NCBI GenBank assembly: GCA_017476785.1
Contig: JAFUZD010000029.1
Span: forward strand, 31,531 to 95,530
Reading direction: 5' to 3'
DNA from: Prevotella sp.
GTDB lineage: Bacteria > Bacteroidota > Bacteroidia > Bacteroidales > Bacteroidaceae
DNA length: 64,000 nt
Of this stretch, positions 18,115 through 28,065 are shown in pieces. The notes under the pieces were generated by a model. That model was not told the origin of the DNA and made no database searches. It was given only the letters and a program-made list of their open reading frames with translations. A program made the translations under genes and the position numbers. Position 1 is the stretch's first letter. Each line of letters begins with the position of its first letter.

Positions 18115-18143
18115 CCGAGAAAACCAATAACAAGACAATCTGT

Positions 18144-20846
18144 ATGGACGACGAAATAAGGGACGACAGCACACTGGAGAACGAGGTGACCGAACAGGAA
18201 GAGCAAGCCGGCCACTCGGACTACCAGCCCGTAAGCCGGTTCGATGCTGCGGCCGTGCACCATCTGAGCGGAATGTATCAGACGTGGTTCTTGGACTACG
18301 CCTCGTATGTCATTCTGGAGCGCGCCGTGCCTCACATCGAGGACGGACTGAAACCCGTGCAGCGGCGCATCCTGCACTCGATGAAGCGGATGGACGACGG
18401 GCGATACAACAAAGTGGCCAACATTGTGGGACACACGATGCAGTTCCATCCCCACGGCGACGCCTCCATCGGCGACGCACTGGTGCAGCTGGGACAGAAG
18501 GACTTGCTCGTCGACACGCAGGGCAACTGGGGCAACATACTCACGGGAGCCAGCGCCGCCGCACCGCGCTACATCGAGGCGCGGCTGTCGAAGTTTGCCC
18601 TCGACACGGTGTTCAATCCGAAGACGACGGAATGGAAGATGTCGTACGACGGGCGCAACAAAGAGCCCATCACGCTACCCGTGAAATATCCCCTGCTGCT
18701 GGCACAGGGAGCCGAGGGCATCGCCGTGGGACTGAGTTCTAAGATACTGCCCCACAACTTCGTGGAAATCTGCGACGCTGCCATCAGCTACCTGCACGGC
18801 GAAGAGTTCCACCTCTATCCCGACTTCCCTACGGGCGGCTCCATCGACGTGAGCAAATACAACGACGGACAGCGCGGCGGAACGCTGAAAGTGCGCGCCA
18901 AGATTGAGAAGCAGGACCAGAAGACGCTGGTCATCCGCGACCTGCCGTTCTCCAAGACGGCCGACACACTCATCGAAAGCATCAAGCGCGCCAACGAGAA
19001 AGGCAAAATCAAAGTGCGCCACGTGGACGACCTGACGGCAGCCAGCGTGGAGATTCAGATCAGCCTGATGCCGGGCGTTTCGTCCGACAAGACCATCGAC
19101 GCGCTCTACGCCTTCTCGGACTGCGAAATCAACATCAGCCCCAACTGCTGCGTGATAGAGGACAACAAGCCGAAGTTCCTCACCGTCAGCGAGGTGCTGC
19201 GCCACTCGGTCGACCGCACCAAAGACCTCATCCGGCAGGAGCTCGAAATCCGGAAGGGCGAGTTGCTGGAACAGTATCACTTTGCTTCGCTGGAGAAGAT
19301 ATTCATCGAAGAGCGCATCTATAAGGACAAGAAGTTTGAGAATGCACCCACGGTGGATGCTGTGTGCGAGCATATTGACGACCGGCTGACGCCCTACTAC
19401 CCGCAGCTGGTGCGCGAAGTGACGAAGGAGGACATTCTGAGACTGCTCGAAATCAAGATGCAGCGCATCCTGAAGTTCAATAAGGATAAGGCCGACGAGC
19501 TGATGGCCCGCATCAAAGCCGAGATTGAAGAGATAGACCGCGACCTCGCCAACCTCGTAGAGGTGACGGCCAACTGGTTCCAGTTCCTTAAGGACAAGTA
19601 CGGCAGCGACCATCCACGACTGACCGAGATACGCAACTTCGACACCATCGAGGCTACCAAAGTGGTGGAGGCCAACGAGAAACTATACATCAACCGCGCC
19701 GAGGGATTCATCGGCACGGGGCTGAAGAAGGACGAGTTCGTGTGCAACTGCTCCGACATCGACGACATCATCATCTTCTATAAGGACGGTAAGTTTAAGG
19801 TGCTGCGCGTAGCCGAGAAGATTTTCGTGGGTAAGAACGTGCTGTGGCTGGGCGTCTTCAAGAAGAACGACCGCCGCACGATATACAATGCCGTCTATCG
19901 CGACGGCAAGAAAGGCTTCTACTACATCAAGCGCTTCAACGTGTCGGCGATTACCCGCGACCGCGAATACGACCTGACGGCGGGCACGCCGGGCTCGAAG
20001 GTGATGTACTTCACGGCCAATCCGAACGGCGAGGCCGAGGTTATCAAAGTGACTCTCGACCCGCAGCCCAAGCTGAAAAAGATATTCTTTGACAAGGACT
20101 TCAGCGAAGTGCTCATCAAAGGACGAGCCTCGAAGGGCAACCTGCTGACCAAGCATTCCGTCCATCGCATCGGACTGAAGAGCCACGGCCGCTCTACGCT
20201 GGGCGGACGTAAGGTGTGGTTCGACCCCGACGTCAACCGACTGAACTACGACGAGCACGGACGGCTGCTGGGCGAATTCTTCGACGACGACCAGATTCTG
20301 GTCATCCTGCAGAACGGCGACTACTATCTGACGAACTTCGACGTCAACAACCACTACGAAGACAGCATCTTCCGCATTGAGAAGTACGAGCCCGAGAAGG
20401 TGTGGAGTGCCCTGCTCTACGATGCCGACAATCAGGGCTATCCCTACATCAAGCGTTTCCTGCCCGAGGCTTCCAAGCGCAAGCAGAACTATCTGGGCGA
20501 CAATCCAAACTCAAAGCTCATCTTGCTCACCGACCAAGCCTACCCGCGCATCCGCGTCACCTATGGCGGTGCCGACGAGTTCAGAGGACAGGAGGAAGTG
20601 GACGTAGAGCAGTTTATCGCCGTCAAAGGCTACAAAGCCAAAGGCAAGCGACTGACGACCTATGCCATCGGCAGCATCGAGGAGCTGGAGCCGACGCGCT
20701 TCCCCGACGCTCTCACGGCCGACGAGGCAGCAGAAGATGCCGAAGCCGAGGCTCCCGAAGACCTCGACCCTGACGCTGGGAAGAGCCAGCAGCAGGTGTA
20801 CGACGAACTGACCGGACAACTCAGCCTGTTCAACGATGAGAACTAA
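18144..20846 (+). CDS. parC: DNA topoisomerase IV / gyrase-type subunit A
   Basis: 900 residues of a type IIA topoisomerase A subunit. The N-terminal winged-helix and breakage-reunion domain contains the active-site region (KPVQRRILHSM, then HGDASIGDALVQLGQ and ASAAAPRYIEARLSKFA with the catalytic Tyr just before IEARLS). The C-terminal half forms a beta-pinwheel and ends in an acidic tail rich in Glu/Asp/Ala. Sequence style and position before DUF3316 match the Bacteroidota ParC-like paralogue rather than GyrA, but the distinction is by family resemblance. The partner ParE gene is not in this window. The longer frame from 18033 is rejected because the promoter lies within it. Confidence 0.9.
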   Translation: MDDEIRDDSTLENEVTEQEEQAGHSDYQPVSRFDAAAVHHLSGMYQTWFLDYASYVILERAVPHIEDGLKPVQRRILHSMKRMDDGRYNKVANIVGHTMQFHPHGDASIGDALVQLGQKDLLVDTQGNWGNILTGASAAAPRYIEARLSKFALDTVFNPKTTEWKMSYDGRNKEPITLPVKYPLLLAQGAEGIAVGLSSKILPHNFVEICDAAISYLHGEEFHLYPDFPTGGSIDVSKYNDGQRGGTLKVRAKIEKQDQKTLVIRDLPFSKTADTLIESIKRANEKGKIKVRHVDDLTAASVEIQISLMPGVSSDKTIDALYAFSDCEINISPNCCVIEDNKPKFLTVSEVLRHSVDRTKDLIRQELEIRKGELLEQYHFASLEKIFIEERIYKDKKFENAPTVDAVCEHIDDRLTPYYPQLVREVTKEDILRLLEIKMQRILKFNKDKADELMARIKAEIEEIDRDLANLVEVTANWFQFLKDKYGSDHPRLTEIRNFDTIEATKVVEANEKLYINRAEGFIGTGLKKDEFVCNCSDIDDIIIFYKDGKFKVLRVAEKIFVGKNVLWLGVFKKNDRRTIYNAVYRDGKKGFYYIKRFNVSAITRDREYDLTAGTPGSKVMYFTANPNGEAEVIKVTLDPQPKLKKIFFDKDFSEVLIKGRASKGNLLTKHSVHRIGLKSHGRSTLGGRKVWFDPDVNRLNYDEHGRLLGEFFDDDQILVILQNGDYYLTNFDVNNHYEDSIFRIEKYEPEKVWSALLYDADNQGYPYIKRFLPEASKRKQNYLGDNPNSKLILLTDQAYPRIRVTYGGADEFRGQEEVDVEQFIAVKGYKAKGKRLTTYAIGSIEELEPTRFPDALTADEAAEDAEAEAPEDLDPDAGKSQQQVYDELTGQLSLFNDEN

Positions 20847-21636
20847 GACCCTGATATTGGCCCTGCTCCTGACCCTGCCAGCGGCAGCGCAGGAGGCTGG
20901 CGGGCAGTCGACCGTCGTCCACAGCAGTCGGGCGATAGGCATCGGCGCCACCTCCATCCTCGACACCTATCTGTCTGAAGAACACTTCAGCGGCGGCGGC
21001 GTATCGTTCCTCGCCACCGTCGAGCGGCAAAAGCCCCACCGCAACTGGGGCACACTGATGGAGCACGAGGCCAACCTCTCGACGACCCGCGACCGCGCAC
21101 ACACCGAGCGCGAGCTGGAAGGAGCCTACAACTTCTACTGGGGACGGCTGCGGCAATGGCAACTGATGGACGGACGACTGCGGCTGCAAGCCGGCGGAAT
21201 GGGCAACGTGTCGCTCGGCTTCATCTACAACACCAGCAACAGCAACAATCTGGCACAGGCTCGTGCCCACCTCAACCTGATGCCGACTGGCATCGCCGCC
21301 TACCGCTTTGCAGTCAGGGGCATTCCCGTTACGGCTCGCTACGAGCTGGCACTGCCACTCGTTGGCATCCGGTTCTCGCCCAACTACGGGCAGTCGTACT
21401 ACGAGATGTTTGTCAGAGGCGACTACGACCACAACGTCATTCCCACCACCTTCATCTCTGCGCCGGAGTTCCGCCAGCTACTGACACTGGACATCGGCAT
21501 CGGCCGGGCCACCACCCTGCGCATCGGCTATCTGGGCAACTACCAGCAGGCGGCCGTCAACCACCTGAAGCAGCACGTCTATACGCATCGGGCGGTCATC
21601 GGTGTCAGCCGCAGCTTCAGCATCGTGAGAAGGTAA
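20836..21636 (+). CDS. DUF3316 family exported protein
   Basis: 266 residues. A signal peptide (MRTKTLILALLLTLPAAAQ) precedes a sequence rich in alternating polar/hydrophobic and aromatic stretches (for example ARYELALPLVGIRFSPNYG), consistent with a small outer-membrane beta-barrel. This is the DUF3316 family of Bacteroidota, of unknown function. The start overlaps the end of the topoisomerase gene by 11 bp, so it is translated from the same message. The functional link to topoisomerase is unknown and may be only positional. Confidence 0.75.
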   Translation: MRTKTLILALLLTLPAAAQEAGGQSTVVHSSRAIGIGATSILDTYLSEEHFSGGGVSFLATVERQKPHRNWGTLMEHEANLSTTRDRAHTERELEGAYNFYWGRLRQWQLMDGRLRLQAGGMGNVSLGFIYNTSNSNNLAQARAHLNLMPTGIAAYRFAVRGIPVTARYELALPLVGIRFSPNYGQSYYEMFVRGDYDHNVIPTTFISAPEFRQLLTLDIGIGRATTLRIGYLGNYQQAAVNHLKQHVYTHRAVIGVSRSFSIVRR

Positions 21637-21679
21637 CAACAAGTAAAAAGGGCTGACAGCCCCACCCAACCCAAACGTG

Positions 21680-22741
21680 ATGGACTACATACATAACAGC
21701 ATACAACGAATCAGGCAGACGGCAAAGGCAGCACCCCTTGCCCTTCTGCCTTTTTTCATTCTCGCCCTTCTGCTCTTCACTTCCTGCATCGACGAGGACG
21801 AACGCCCCGACACCCCGACGGGCAATTTCGAAGCCCTGTGGCACATCATCGACGAGCACTACTGCTTCTTTGACTACAAGCAGCAGGCCTACGGGCTGGA
21901 CTGGACCGACGTCTATGCGAAGTACAGGGTGCGCATCAGCGACTCAATGACGGAGCTGCAGCTCTTCGAAGTGCTCACCGATATGCTGGCCGAGCTGCGC
22001 GACGGGCACGTCAATCTTTCCGCCAGCTACGACTACGGACGCTACTGGACGTGGAAAGAGGCCTACCCTACCAACTACAGCGACTCGCTGGAACGTGTCT
22101 ATCTGGGCACCGACTACAAGATTGCTGCCGGAATGAAATACCGCATACTCGACGACAACATCGGCTATATCCGCTACGAGAGCTTTACCAGCGGCATCGG
22201 TGAAGGCAATCTCGACGACGTGCTCTCCTACCTCATCCTGTGCCGCGGCCTCATCATAGACATACGCAACAACGGCGGCGGCGACCTGACCTATGCCGAA
22301 CGACTGGCGGCACGCTTCGTCGGTGAGCGCACGCTGGTGGGCTACATCCAGCATAAGACGGGCAAGGGGCACAACGACTTCTCGGCAATGGAACCGCAGT
22401 ATCTGGAGCCGTCGAGCAATATCCGCTGGCACAAGCCCGTCTGCCTACTGACCAACCGCGGCGTATTCAGCGCTGCCAATGAGTTCACATCGATGATGCG
22501 CGCCCTGCCCAACGTAATACTGGTGGGCGACCACACGGGTGGCGGAGCCGGACTGCCCTTCAGCAGCTCGCTGCCCAGCGGCTGGTCGGTGCGTTTCTCG
22601 GCGTGCCCGATGTACGACGCGCAGCGCCAGCAGACGGAGTTCGGCATCGAGCCTGACTACAACGTACAGCTCGACGAGGCCGACATAGCACGCAACCGCG
22701 ACACCATCATTGAGACGGCCCGGCAGTTGCTGGCCCGCTAA
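21680..22741 (+). CDS. S41 family peptidase, lipoprotein
   Basis: 353 residues. After a basic N-terminus and long hydrophobic stretch there is a lipobox (LLLFTSC), so the protein is probably membrane-anchored and faces the periplasm. The S41 (tail-specific/tricorn-like) protease domain shows DGHVNLSASYDYG, the structural block LIIDIRNNGGGDLTYAERL, and the nucleophile region GVFSAANEF. The lysine of classical CtpA enzymes is not seen in GDHTGGGAGLP, which is usual for the tricorn-like branch that uses Ser/His/Glu. The ATG at 21680 is preferred over the GTG three bases upstream. It follows the DUF3316 gene by 43 bp. Confidence 0.87.
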   Translation: MDYIHNSIQRIRQTAKAAPLALLPFFILALLLFTSCIDEDERPDTPTGNFEALWHIIDEHYCFFDYKQQAYGLDWTDVYAKYRVRISDSMTELQLFEVLTDMLAELRDGHVNLSASYDYGRYWTWKEAYPTNYSDSLERVYLGTDYKIAAGMKYRILDDNIGYIRYESFTSGIGEGNLDDVLSYLILCRGLIIDIRNNGGGDLTYAERLAARFVGERTLVGYIQHKTGKGHNDFSAMEPQYLEPSSNIRWHKPVCLLTNRGVFSAANEFTSMMRALPNVILVGDHTGGGAGLPFSSSLPSGWSVRFSACPMYDAQRQQTEFGIEPDYNVQLDEADIARNRDTIIETARQLLAR

Positions 22742-22819
22742 GTGCCCCTGCACCATCATACAATAAGGAGACGGCACAACAAACCGCCCGAAAAATTTGG
22801 TTTATTGCCGAAAACGCCT

Positions 22820-22827
22820 TACCTTTG
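22820..22827 (+). promoter_or_regulatory. -7 element TACCTTTG for tRNA-Leu
   Basis: TAnnTTTG, 34 nt before the tRNA 5' end. Confidence 0.65.
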
Positions 22828-22861
22828 CACCGTCTTTCGGGCGAGCGATGCCCGATGCAAT

Positions 22862-22943
22862 GCGCTTGTGGCGGAATTGGTAGACGCGCCAGACTTAGGA
22901 TCTGGTGGCTCAGGTCGTGTAGGTTCGAGTCCTATCAGGCGCA
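22862..22943 (+). tRNA. tRNA-Leu (anticodon TAG)
   Basis: A class II tRNA of 82 nt. The acceptor stem GCGCTTG pairs with CAGGCGC, the anticodon stem CCAGA/TCTGG closes the loop CTTAGGA with anticodon TAG, and the T-arm carries GTTCGAGTC. The variable arm is long, as expected for leucine. CCA is not encoded. Confidence 0.95.
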
Positions 22944-22954
22944 CACAAACAAAG

Positions 22955-22992
22955 AAAGTCCCCAAACTCTCTCACAGGAGTTTGGGGACTTT
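22955..22992. terminator. Strong hairpin terminator after tRNA-Leu
   Basis: A perfect 15-bp stem (22955-22969 with 22978-22992) and 8-nt loop, flanked by A-rich and T-rich runs. It can end transcription from both the tRNA and the convergent lipoprotein gene. Confidence 0.9.
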
Positions 22993-23011
22993 TCTTTGTT
23001 TTCCTGCCAGC

Positions 23012-23887
23012 CTAATTCAGATAGGGCGTCCAGTCGAAACCCGTGATGCGGCTGAGCGACAGCGGTGCCGTGGTGACGGTCATCTTCGTCTCAGTCTTCG
23101 TTTCCTCGCGGTAGGCAAAGGACAGGGTGCCCGTCAGCGTCGTCTCGCTGAGCTCGTAGTCATCGATGCGCACGGAGCCATAGTTGGCCTCGGTGTCCAG
23201 ATAGGTGATGAGAATCGAGTGTGCCTCTTCGTCCTTTTGCCACATAAAGGGGCAGTACCAGTATTCCGTTTCAGCCTGTTCGGGGTCGTAGTCTATCTCG
23301 CCGCCGATACCATAAGTGGCATCGGGCGCGGTGGCTGAGAACTGCCAGACGCTGACATAGCGTGCGGCTACGGCCTCACCCAGTCCCCACACCTGCTCGT
23401 AATACGCTGGGACACTGCCCTTCCACTGCGCCAGCAACGTAGCCGCACCGACGACGTCGGTCGGTGTCTGGAACGACGTGATGTCGGTGTTGACGAAACG
23501 GTTGCCATTGATGAGCAGGAACGGACCGTCGATACTGTACTCATACTCCACCATCTCCTTCGATGCATAGCGCAGCACCAGCTTGCCGGCATCGGCCTTC
23601 CACTTGTAGGTCAGCTGTTCGGTGGGTGCTTCCGTCCCCACCTGCTTGATCTTGGCCGTGTGGTTGTCGTAGATGGTCAGCACCTCGCGGTAGCCCTCGC
23701 CAACGAGCAGATACTGTCCCACCAGTCGCTTCTCGTATTCGTTCAGCGTACCGCTAAATCCCTCGGCAATCTCTGTCAGCTGCTCGTCCACCCAGTCAGG
23801 ATCCACGTAGCCGGGCTCCGGGTCGCTCTCGCACGAGGCGGCAAACAGGGCGGCCATCAGCATCAGTATATATTTAATTGGTTTCAT
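23012..23887 (-). CDS. Lipoprotein of unknown function, lipocalin-like repeats
   Basis: 291 residues. The N-terminus MKPIKYILMLMAALFAASC carries a lipobox with the acylated Cys at residue 19, followed by an acidic linker. Two similar beta-rich segments (around YREVLTIYDNHTAKIKQVG and the second half ending EETKTETKMTV) resemble lipocalin-like domains common in Bacteroidota surface lipoproteins, but I cannot assign a family with confidence. The gene is just 17 bp downstream of asd on the same strand and probably shares its transcript. No substrate can be inferred. Confidence 0.7.
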   Translation of the reverse strand: MKPIKYILMLMAALFAASCESDPEPGYVDPDWVDEQLTEIAEGFSGTLNEYEKRLVGQYLLVGEGYREVLTIYDNHTAKIKQVGTEAPTEQLTYKWKADAGKLVLRYASKEMVEYEYSIDGPFLLINGNRFVNTDITSFQTPTDVVGAATLLAQWKGSVPAYYEQVWGLGEAVAARYVSVWQFSATAPDATYGIGGEIDYDPEQAETEYWYCPFMWQKDEEAHSILITYLDTEANYGSVRIDDYELSETTLTGTLSFAYREETKTETKMTVTTAPLSLSRITGFDWTPYLN

Positions 23888-23904
23888 CTCGCACTGTATT
23901 TAGA

Positions 23905-24915
23905 TTATTTCACGTTGCCCACCTGTATCAGATATTCAGCAATCTGGACGGCATTCAGGGCGGCTCCCTTACGAATCTGGTCGCCAGAGAGCCAGAACGT
24001 CAGTCCGCAGTCGTCGCTCAGGTCCTTACGGACGCGTCCCACGTAGACATCGTCCTTACCGGCAGTCTCCAGCGGCATCGGGTAGACCAACTGCGAGGGG
24101 TCGTCTTGCAGCGTGCAGCCCGGAGCTGCGGCGATGGCCTGCTGTGCCTCCTCTACGCTGATGGGGCGCTCGGTCTCTATCCACACGCTCTCGCTGTGGG
24201 CACGCAGCGAACTGACGCGGACGCACATTGCCGAGCACTTGGCGTCGGTGTGCATTATCTTCTGCGTCTCGTTGTACATCTTCATCTCCTCCTTCGTATA
24301 GCCATTGGGCTGGAACACGTCAATCTGCGGAATTACGTTGTAGGCCAACTGATGGGGGAACTTCTTCACCGTGGGCTCCTCGCCGTTGATAATCTCACGA
24401 TACTGCTGCTCCAGCTCGGCCATCGCTGCAGCACCGGCACCACTGGCACTCTGGTAGCTGCTGACGTGGATACGCTTGATGTGGCTCAGTCGTTCCAGCG
24501 GCTGCAGCACCACCACCATCATTATCGTGGTGCAGTTGGGATTGGCAATGATGCCGCGCGGACGGTTGAGCGCATCCTCGGCGTTGCACTCGGGCACCAC
24601 GAGGGGCACGTCGTCGTCCATACGGAAGGCACTCGAATTGTCAATCATCACGGCTCCATACTTCGTAATGGTATCGGCAAACTCCTTTGAGGTGCCGGCT
24701 CCGGCACTGGTGAAAGCGATGTCCACGTCGCGGAAGTCGTCGTTGTGCTGCAACAGCTTCACCTCGTACTCCCGTCCGCGGAACGTATATTTGCGCCCGG
24801 CACTACGCTCCGAGCCGAAAAGGACAAGCTCGTCCATCGGGAAATCTCTCTGATCCAGAATGCGCAGGAACTCCTGCCCTACGGCGCCCGAAGCGCCCAC
24901 AATCGCTACCTTCAT
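23905..24915 (-). CDS. asd: Aspartate-semialdehyde dehydrogenase
   Basis: 336 residues, full length. The NADP-binding loop GASGAVG is at residues 7-13 and the catalytic Cys is in ANPNCTT (C128). The enzyme reduces aspartyl phosphate to aspartate semialdehyde, the branch point for lysine/DAP, threonine and methionine. Together with ddh at the left of the window this supplies the DAP route. A TAACTTTG element lies 38 nt upstream of the ATG. Confidence 0.95.
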   Translation of the reverse strand: MKVAIVGASGAVGQEFLRILDQRDFPMDELVLFGSERSAGRKYTFRGREYEVKLLQHNDDFRDVDIAFTSAGAGTSKEFADTITKYGAVMIDNSSAFRMDDDVPLVVPECNAEDALNRPRGIIANPNCTTIMMVVVLQPLERLSHIKRIHVSSYQSASGAGAAAMAELEQQYREIINGEEPTVKKFPHQLAYNVIPQIDVFQPNGYTKEEMKMYNETQKIMHTDAKCSAMCVRVSSLRAHSESVWIETERPISVEEAQQAIAAAPGCTLQDDPSQLVYPMPLETAGKDDVYVGRVRKDLSDDCGLTFWLSGDQIRKGAALNAVQIAEYLIQVGNVK

Positions 24916-24953
24916 AAGTCTAATTCTTCTTGTACGCTATAAAAATGTGGCTG

Positions 24954-24961
24954 CAAAGTTA
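24954..24961 (-). promoter_or_regulatory. -7 element TAACTTTG for asd
   Basis: Minus-strand TAnnTTTG, 38 nt upstream of the asd ATG. Confidence 0.65.
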
Positions 24962-25091
24962 CGAATTTTTGGATAGGCTGCCGCAACATTCGGCTGTTTT
25001 TTTGCCTGCCAGCCCTGTTTTTGTGGGCAATTATTTCGGACCGAATTGCGTTAATCTTCCCAAATCAGTCTTTTGTTACAGGCTTTTTCCG

Positions 25092-25099
25092 TATCTTTG
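25092..25099 (+). promoter_or_regulatory. -7 element TATCTTTG for the CPA2 antiporter gene
   Basis: TAnnTTTG ending 9 nt before the ATG at 25109, which implies a leader of only a few nucleotides. Confidence 0.6.
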
Positions 25100-25108
25100 C
25101 AGCCAAGA

Positions 25109-27265
25109 ATGATTGACTTGACCCCATACTTCCCTATCAACAACCCGACGCTGATTTTCTTCGTCGTGCTGCTGATTATCCTCTCGGCCCCCATTATTAT
25201 GGGCAAGCTGCGCATCCCCCACATCATCGGAATGGTGCTGGCGGGCGTGCTCGTGGGCAAGTACGGGTTCAACATTCTGGAGCGCGACAACTCGTTCGAG
25301 CTCTTCGGCCGCGTGGGTCTCTACTACATTATGTTCCTCGCCGGACTGGAGATGGATATGGAGGGCGTAAAGAAGCATAAGGCACGCTTCCTCATCTTCG
25401 GTCTGCTGACGTGCTTCATACCGCTGACGCTGACCTACTTTATGAGCATCGCCCTGCTGGGCTACTCGTCTACGGCCTCGTTTCTGCTGGGCTGCATAAT
25501 GGCATCCAACACGCTGGTGGCCTACCCCATCATCGGCCGCTACGGCTTGCAGCGCAACTCGAGTGTGATGCTGAGCGTAGGGTCGTCGATGATTTCGCTG
25601 TTTATGGCATTGGTGATGGTGGCCACGCTGTCGGGCACGTTTGGCGGCAGCGGCGCGGGCATTGCCTTCTGGGTGCCGTTTGTCCTAAAGATTGCAGCCT
25701 TCTGCGCCGGTTCGGTGTGGCTCATTCCCAAGCTGGCCCGCTACTTCCTGCGCCGCTACAGCGACGCGGTAATGCAGTTCATCTTCGTAATGGCCATAAT
25801 GTTTCTCAGTGCTGCCCTCTCTGAGGCCATCGGGCTGGAGGGCATTTTCGGTGCCTTCTTCTCCGGACTGGTGCTCAACCGCTATATTCCCCACGTGTCG
25901 CCGCTGATGAACCGGCTGGAATTCACGGGCAACGCGCTCTTCATCCCCTACTTCCTCATCGGTGTGGGAATGCTCATCAACGTGCGCACGCTGTTTCAAG
26001 GCCCCGAGATGGCGTGGGTGGTAGCACTCATCGTCTTCTTCGGCACGTTCGGGAAGGCCGTGGCAGCCTATGCGGCAGCCCTGCTGTTCCGTCTGCCTAA
26101 GTCGGCGGGCAATATGATGTTCGGCCTGACCAGTGCCCACGCAGCCGGTGCCATTGCGATGGTGATGGTGGGGTTCAGGCTGGAGGTGGCCCCGGGGCAG
26201 TATCTGGTGAGCGACGAGATGCTCAACGGCGTGGTGATAATGATTCTCTTCACCTGCATCATCAGCACGATGATGACGGAACACGCCGCCAAACAGATTA
26301 TCCTGAACGAGAAGACACATCTGGCCGTCGACGACAGCAAGACGGACGACGAGAAGATATTCCTCTGTGTGAAGTACCCCGAGATAGCCCCACAACTGGT
26401 CGAGCTGGCCACGATGATGCGCAACCCGCGGCTCAACCGCGGATTGGTGGCACTCAACGTGGTGTACGACGACCAGAACGCAGCAGCCAACCGCGAGCGC
26501 GGACTGGTGCTGCTGGAGCATCTGCAGCAGCAGGCCAGCGCAGCCGACGTGAAGATGCAGACACAGGTGCGGCTGGCCACCAACATCGCCAATGGCATCA
26601 AGCACGCCTTCCGTGAGTTCGGCGCGTCGGAGATTATTATGGGTATGCACGTGCACACGGAGGTGAACCCTAAGTTCTGGGGCGACTTTATCCAAAGTCT
26701 CTACAACGGATTGAACCGGCAGATTGTGCTCGCGCGCTTCGTGCAGCCGCTCAACACGCTGCGCCGCATACAGGTAGCCGTGCCCTCGCGGGCCGAGTTT
26801 GAGCCGGGATTCCACCGCTGGCTGGAGCGGCTGAGCCGTATGGCTGGCAATCTGGATTGCCGCATCCAGTTCCACGGACGACGAGAGTCGCTGGCACTCA
26901 TCGGCGAGTATATCCATAACCGCCATCCCAACGTGCGCGCAGAATTTACCTATATGGCTCACTGGAACGAACTGCCGAGGCTGGCCGAAAACATCAACGA
27001 CGACCATATGTTCATCGTCATCACGGCACGTAAGGGCACCATCTCCTACAAGTCGGCACTGGAGCGGCTGCCCAATGAGCTGATGCAACACTTCTCGGGC
27101 AAGAACCTGATGATTCTCTTCCCCGACCAGTACGGCGATATGAAAGACAGTATGACCTTTGCCGAGGCTCAGCATCAGGAGGAGAGCAGCATCTATGCCA
27201 CCATCCTGCGCCGACTGCCGAGGCTGCAGCGGCGACTGCGCATACCGAACCTGAAACACCTGTAA
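25109..27265 (+). CDS. CPA2-family cation:proton antiporter with C-terminal USP-like domains
   Basis: 718 residues. The first 400 form a KefB/NhaA-fold Na+(K+)/H+ exchanger with about 12-13 helices (for example IIGMVLAGVLVGKYGFNIL and GLEGIFGAFFSGLVLNRYI). The remaining 300 residues are soluble and look like two universal-stress-protein-like units (NRGLVALNVVYDD, LDCRIQFHGRRESLALIGEY). This exchanger-USP architecture is common in Bacteroidota and probably links cation flux to a nucleotide signal. The longer frame from 25073 is rejected because the promoter lies in it. The ABC ATPase gene follows after 10 bp. Confidence 0.88.
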   Translation: MIDLTPYFPINNPTLIFFVVLLIILSAPIIMGKLRIPHIIGMVLAGVLVGKYGFNILERDNSFELFGRVGLYYIMFLAGLEMDMEGVKKHKARFLIFGLLTCFIPLTLTYFMSIALLGYSSTASFLLGCIMASNTLVAYPIIGRYGLQRNSSVMLSVGSSMISLFMALVMVATLSGTFGGSGAGIAFWVPFVLKIAAFCAGSVWLIPKLARYFLRRYSDAVMQFIFVMAIMFLSAALSEAIGLEGIFGAFFSGLVLNRYIPHVSPLMNRLEFTGNALFIPYFLIGVGMLINVRTLFQGPEMAWVVALIVFFGTFGKAVAAYAAALLFRLPKSAGNMMFGLTSAHAAGAIAMVMVGFRLEVAPGQYLVSDEMLNGVVIMILFTCIISTMMTEHAAKQIILNEKTHLAVDDSKTDDEKIFLCVKYPEIAPQLVELATMMRNPRLNRGLVALNVVYDDQNAAANRERGLVLLEHLQQQASAADVKMQTQVRLATNIANGIKHAFREFGASEIIMGMHVHTEVNPKFWGDFIQSLYNGLNRQIVLARFVQPLNTLRRIQVAVPSRAEFEPGFHRWLERLSRMAGNLDCRIQFHGRRESLALIGEYIHNRHPNVRAEFTYMAHWNELPRLAENINDDHMFIVITARKGTISYKSALERLPNELMQHFSGKNLMILFPDQYGDMKDSMTFAEAQHQEESSIYATILRRLPRLQRRLRIPNLKHL

Positions 27266-27275
27266 ACAAAGATAA

Positions 27276-28007
27276 ATGATCGACATCAAAGGAATCACCA
27301 AGAGTTTCGGCTCACTCAGCGTGCTCAAAGGCATCGACCTACATATATCGCGCGGCGAGGTGGTCAGCATCGTAGGCCCCAGCGGCGCCGGAAAGACCAC
27401 GTTGCTCCAGATTATCGGCACCCTCGACGCACCCGACAGTGGCACCGTCAGCATCGACGGCATCGACACCGGACAGCTGTCGAAGAAGAAGCTGTCAGAC
27501 TTCCGCAACCGCCATATCGGTTTTGTATTCCAGTTTCATCAGCTGCTGCCGGAATTCACTGCCATCGAGAACATTATGATTCCGGCCTACATCGCCGGTA
27601 CCTCGCAACGCGAGGCACGCAAGAGAGCGGAAGAACTGCTGGCATTTATGGGACTGACCGACCGCGCCAACCATAAGCCCAGCGAACTGTCGGGCGGAGA
27701 GAAGCAGCGGGTGGCCGTAGCACGGGCACTGGTGAACCATCCGGCCGTCATCCTCGCCGACGAGCCCAGCGGCTCGCTCGACACGAAGAACAAGACCGAG
27801 CTGCACCAACTGTTCTTCGACCTGCGCGACCGCTTCGGGCAAACATTCGTCATCGTCACCCACGACGAGACACTGGCAGCCCTGACCGACCGCACCATCA
27901 AGATGCGCGACGGACTGCTGGAGCAGGACGAGCCAGCAGTCGGGGAAGAAGAACCAGCAGCCAAAGAGGACGAGCCGACAGCCAAAGAGGAAGAGCCGAC
28001 AGCTTAA
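27276..28007 (+). CDS. ABC transporter ATP-binding protein, LolD/MacB type, with repetitive acidic tail
   Basis: 243 residues. The ATPase core has Walker [13 protein letters not shown], signature LSGGEKQR and Walker [13 protein letters not shown], in the LolD/MacB-FtsE branch, whose members drive lipoprotein release or efflux across the periplasm. The partner permease is not adjacent. After about residue 215, where most LolD-type proteins end, there is a tail of about 28 residues with repeats of the form [12 protein letters not shown] encoded by about 21-bp tandem DNA units (27921-28004). The tail is probably unstructured and looks like a recent repeat expansion. The gene is 10 bp downstream of the antiporter gene. 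Confidence 0.88.
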   Translation: MIDIKGITKSFGSLSVLKGIDLHISRGEVVSIVGPSGAGKTTLLQIIGTLDAPDSGTVSIDGIDTGQLSKKKLSDFRNRHIGFVFQFHQLLPEFTAIENIMIPAYIAGTSQREARKRAEELLAFMGLTDRANHKPSELSGGEKQRVAVARALVNHPAVILADEPSGSLDTKNKTELHQLFFDLRDRFGQTFVIVTHDETLAALTDRTIKMRDGLLEQDEPAVGEEEPAAKEDEPTAKEEEPTA

Positions 28008-28065
28008 ATCCATCACTCCTAAGCTGCCTTTCATCTTACTTAAGCAAAAATTCAACCCAACGGAT

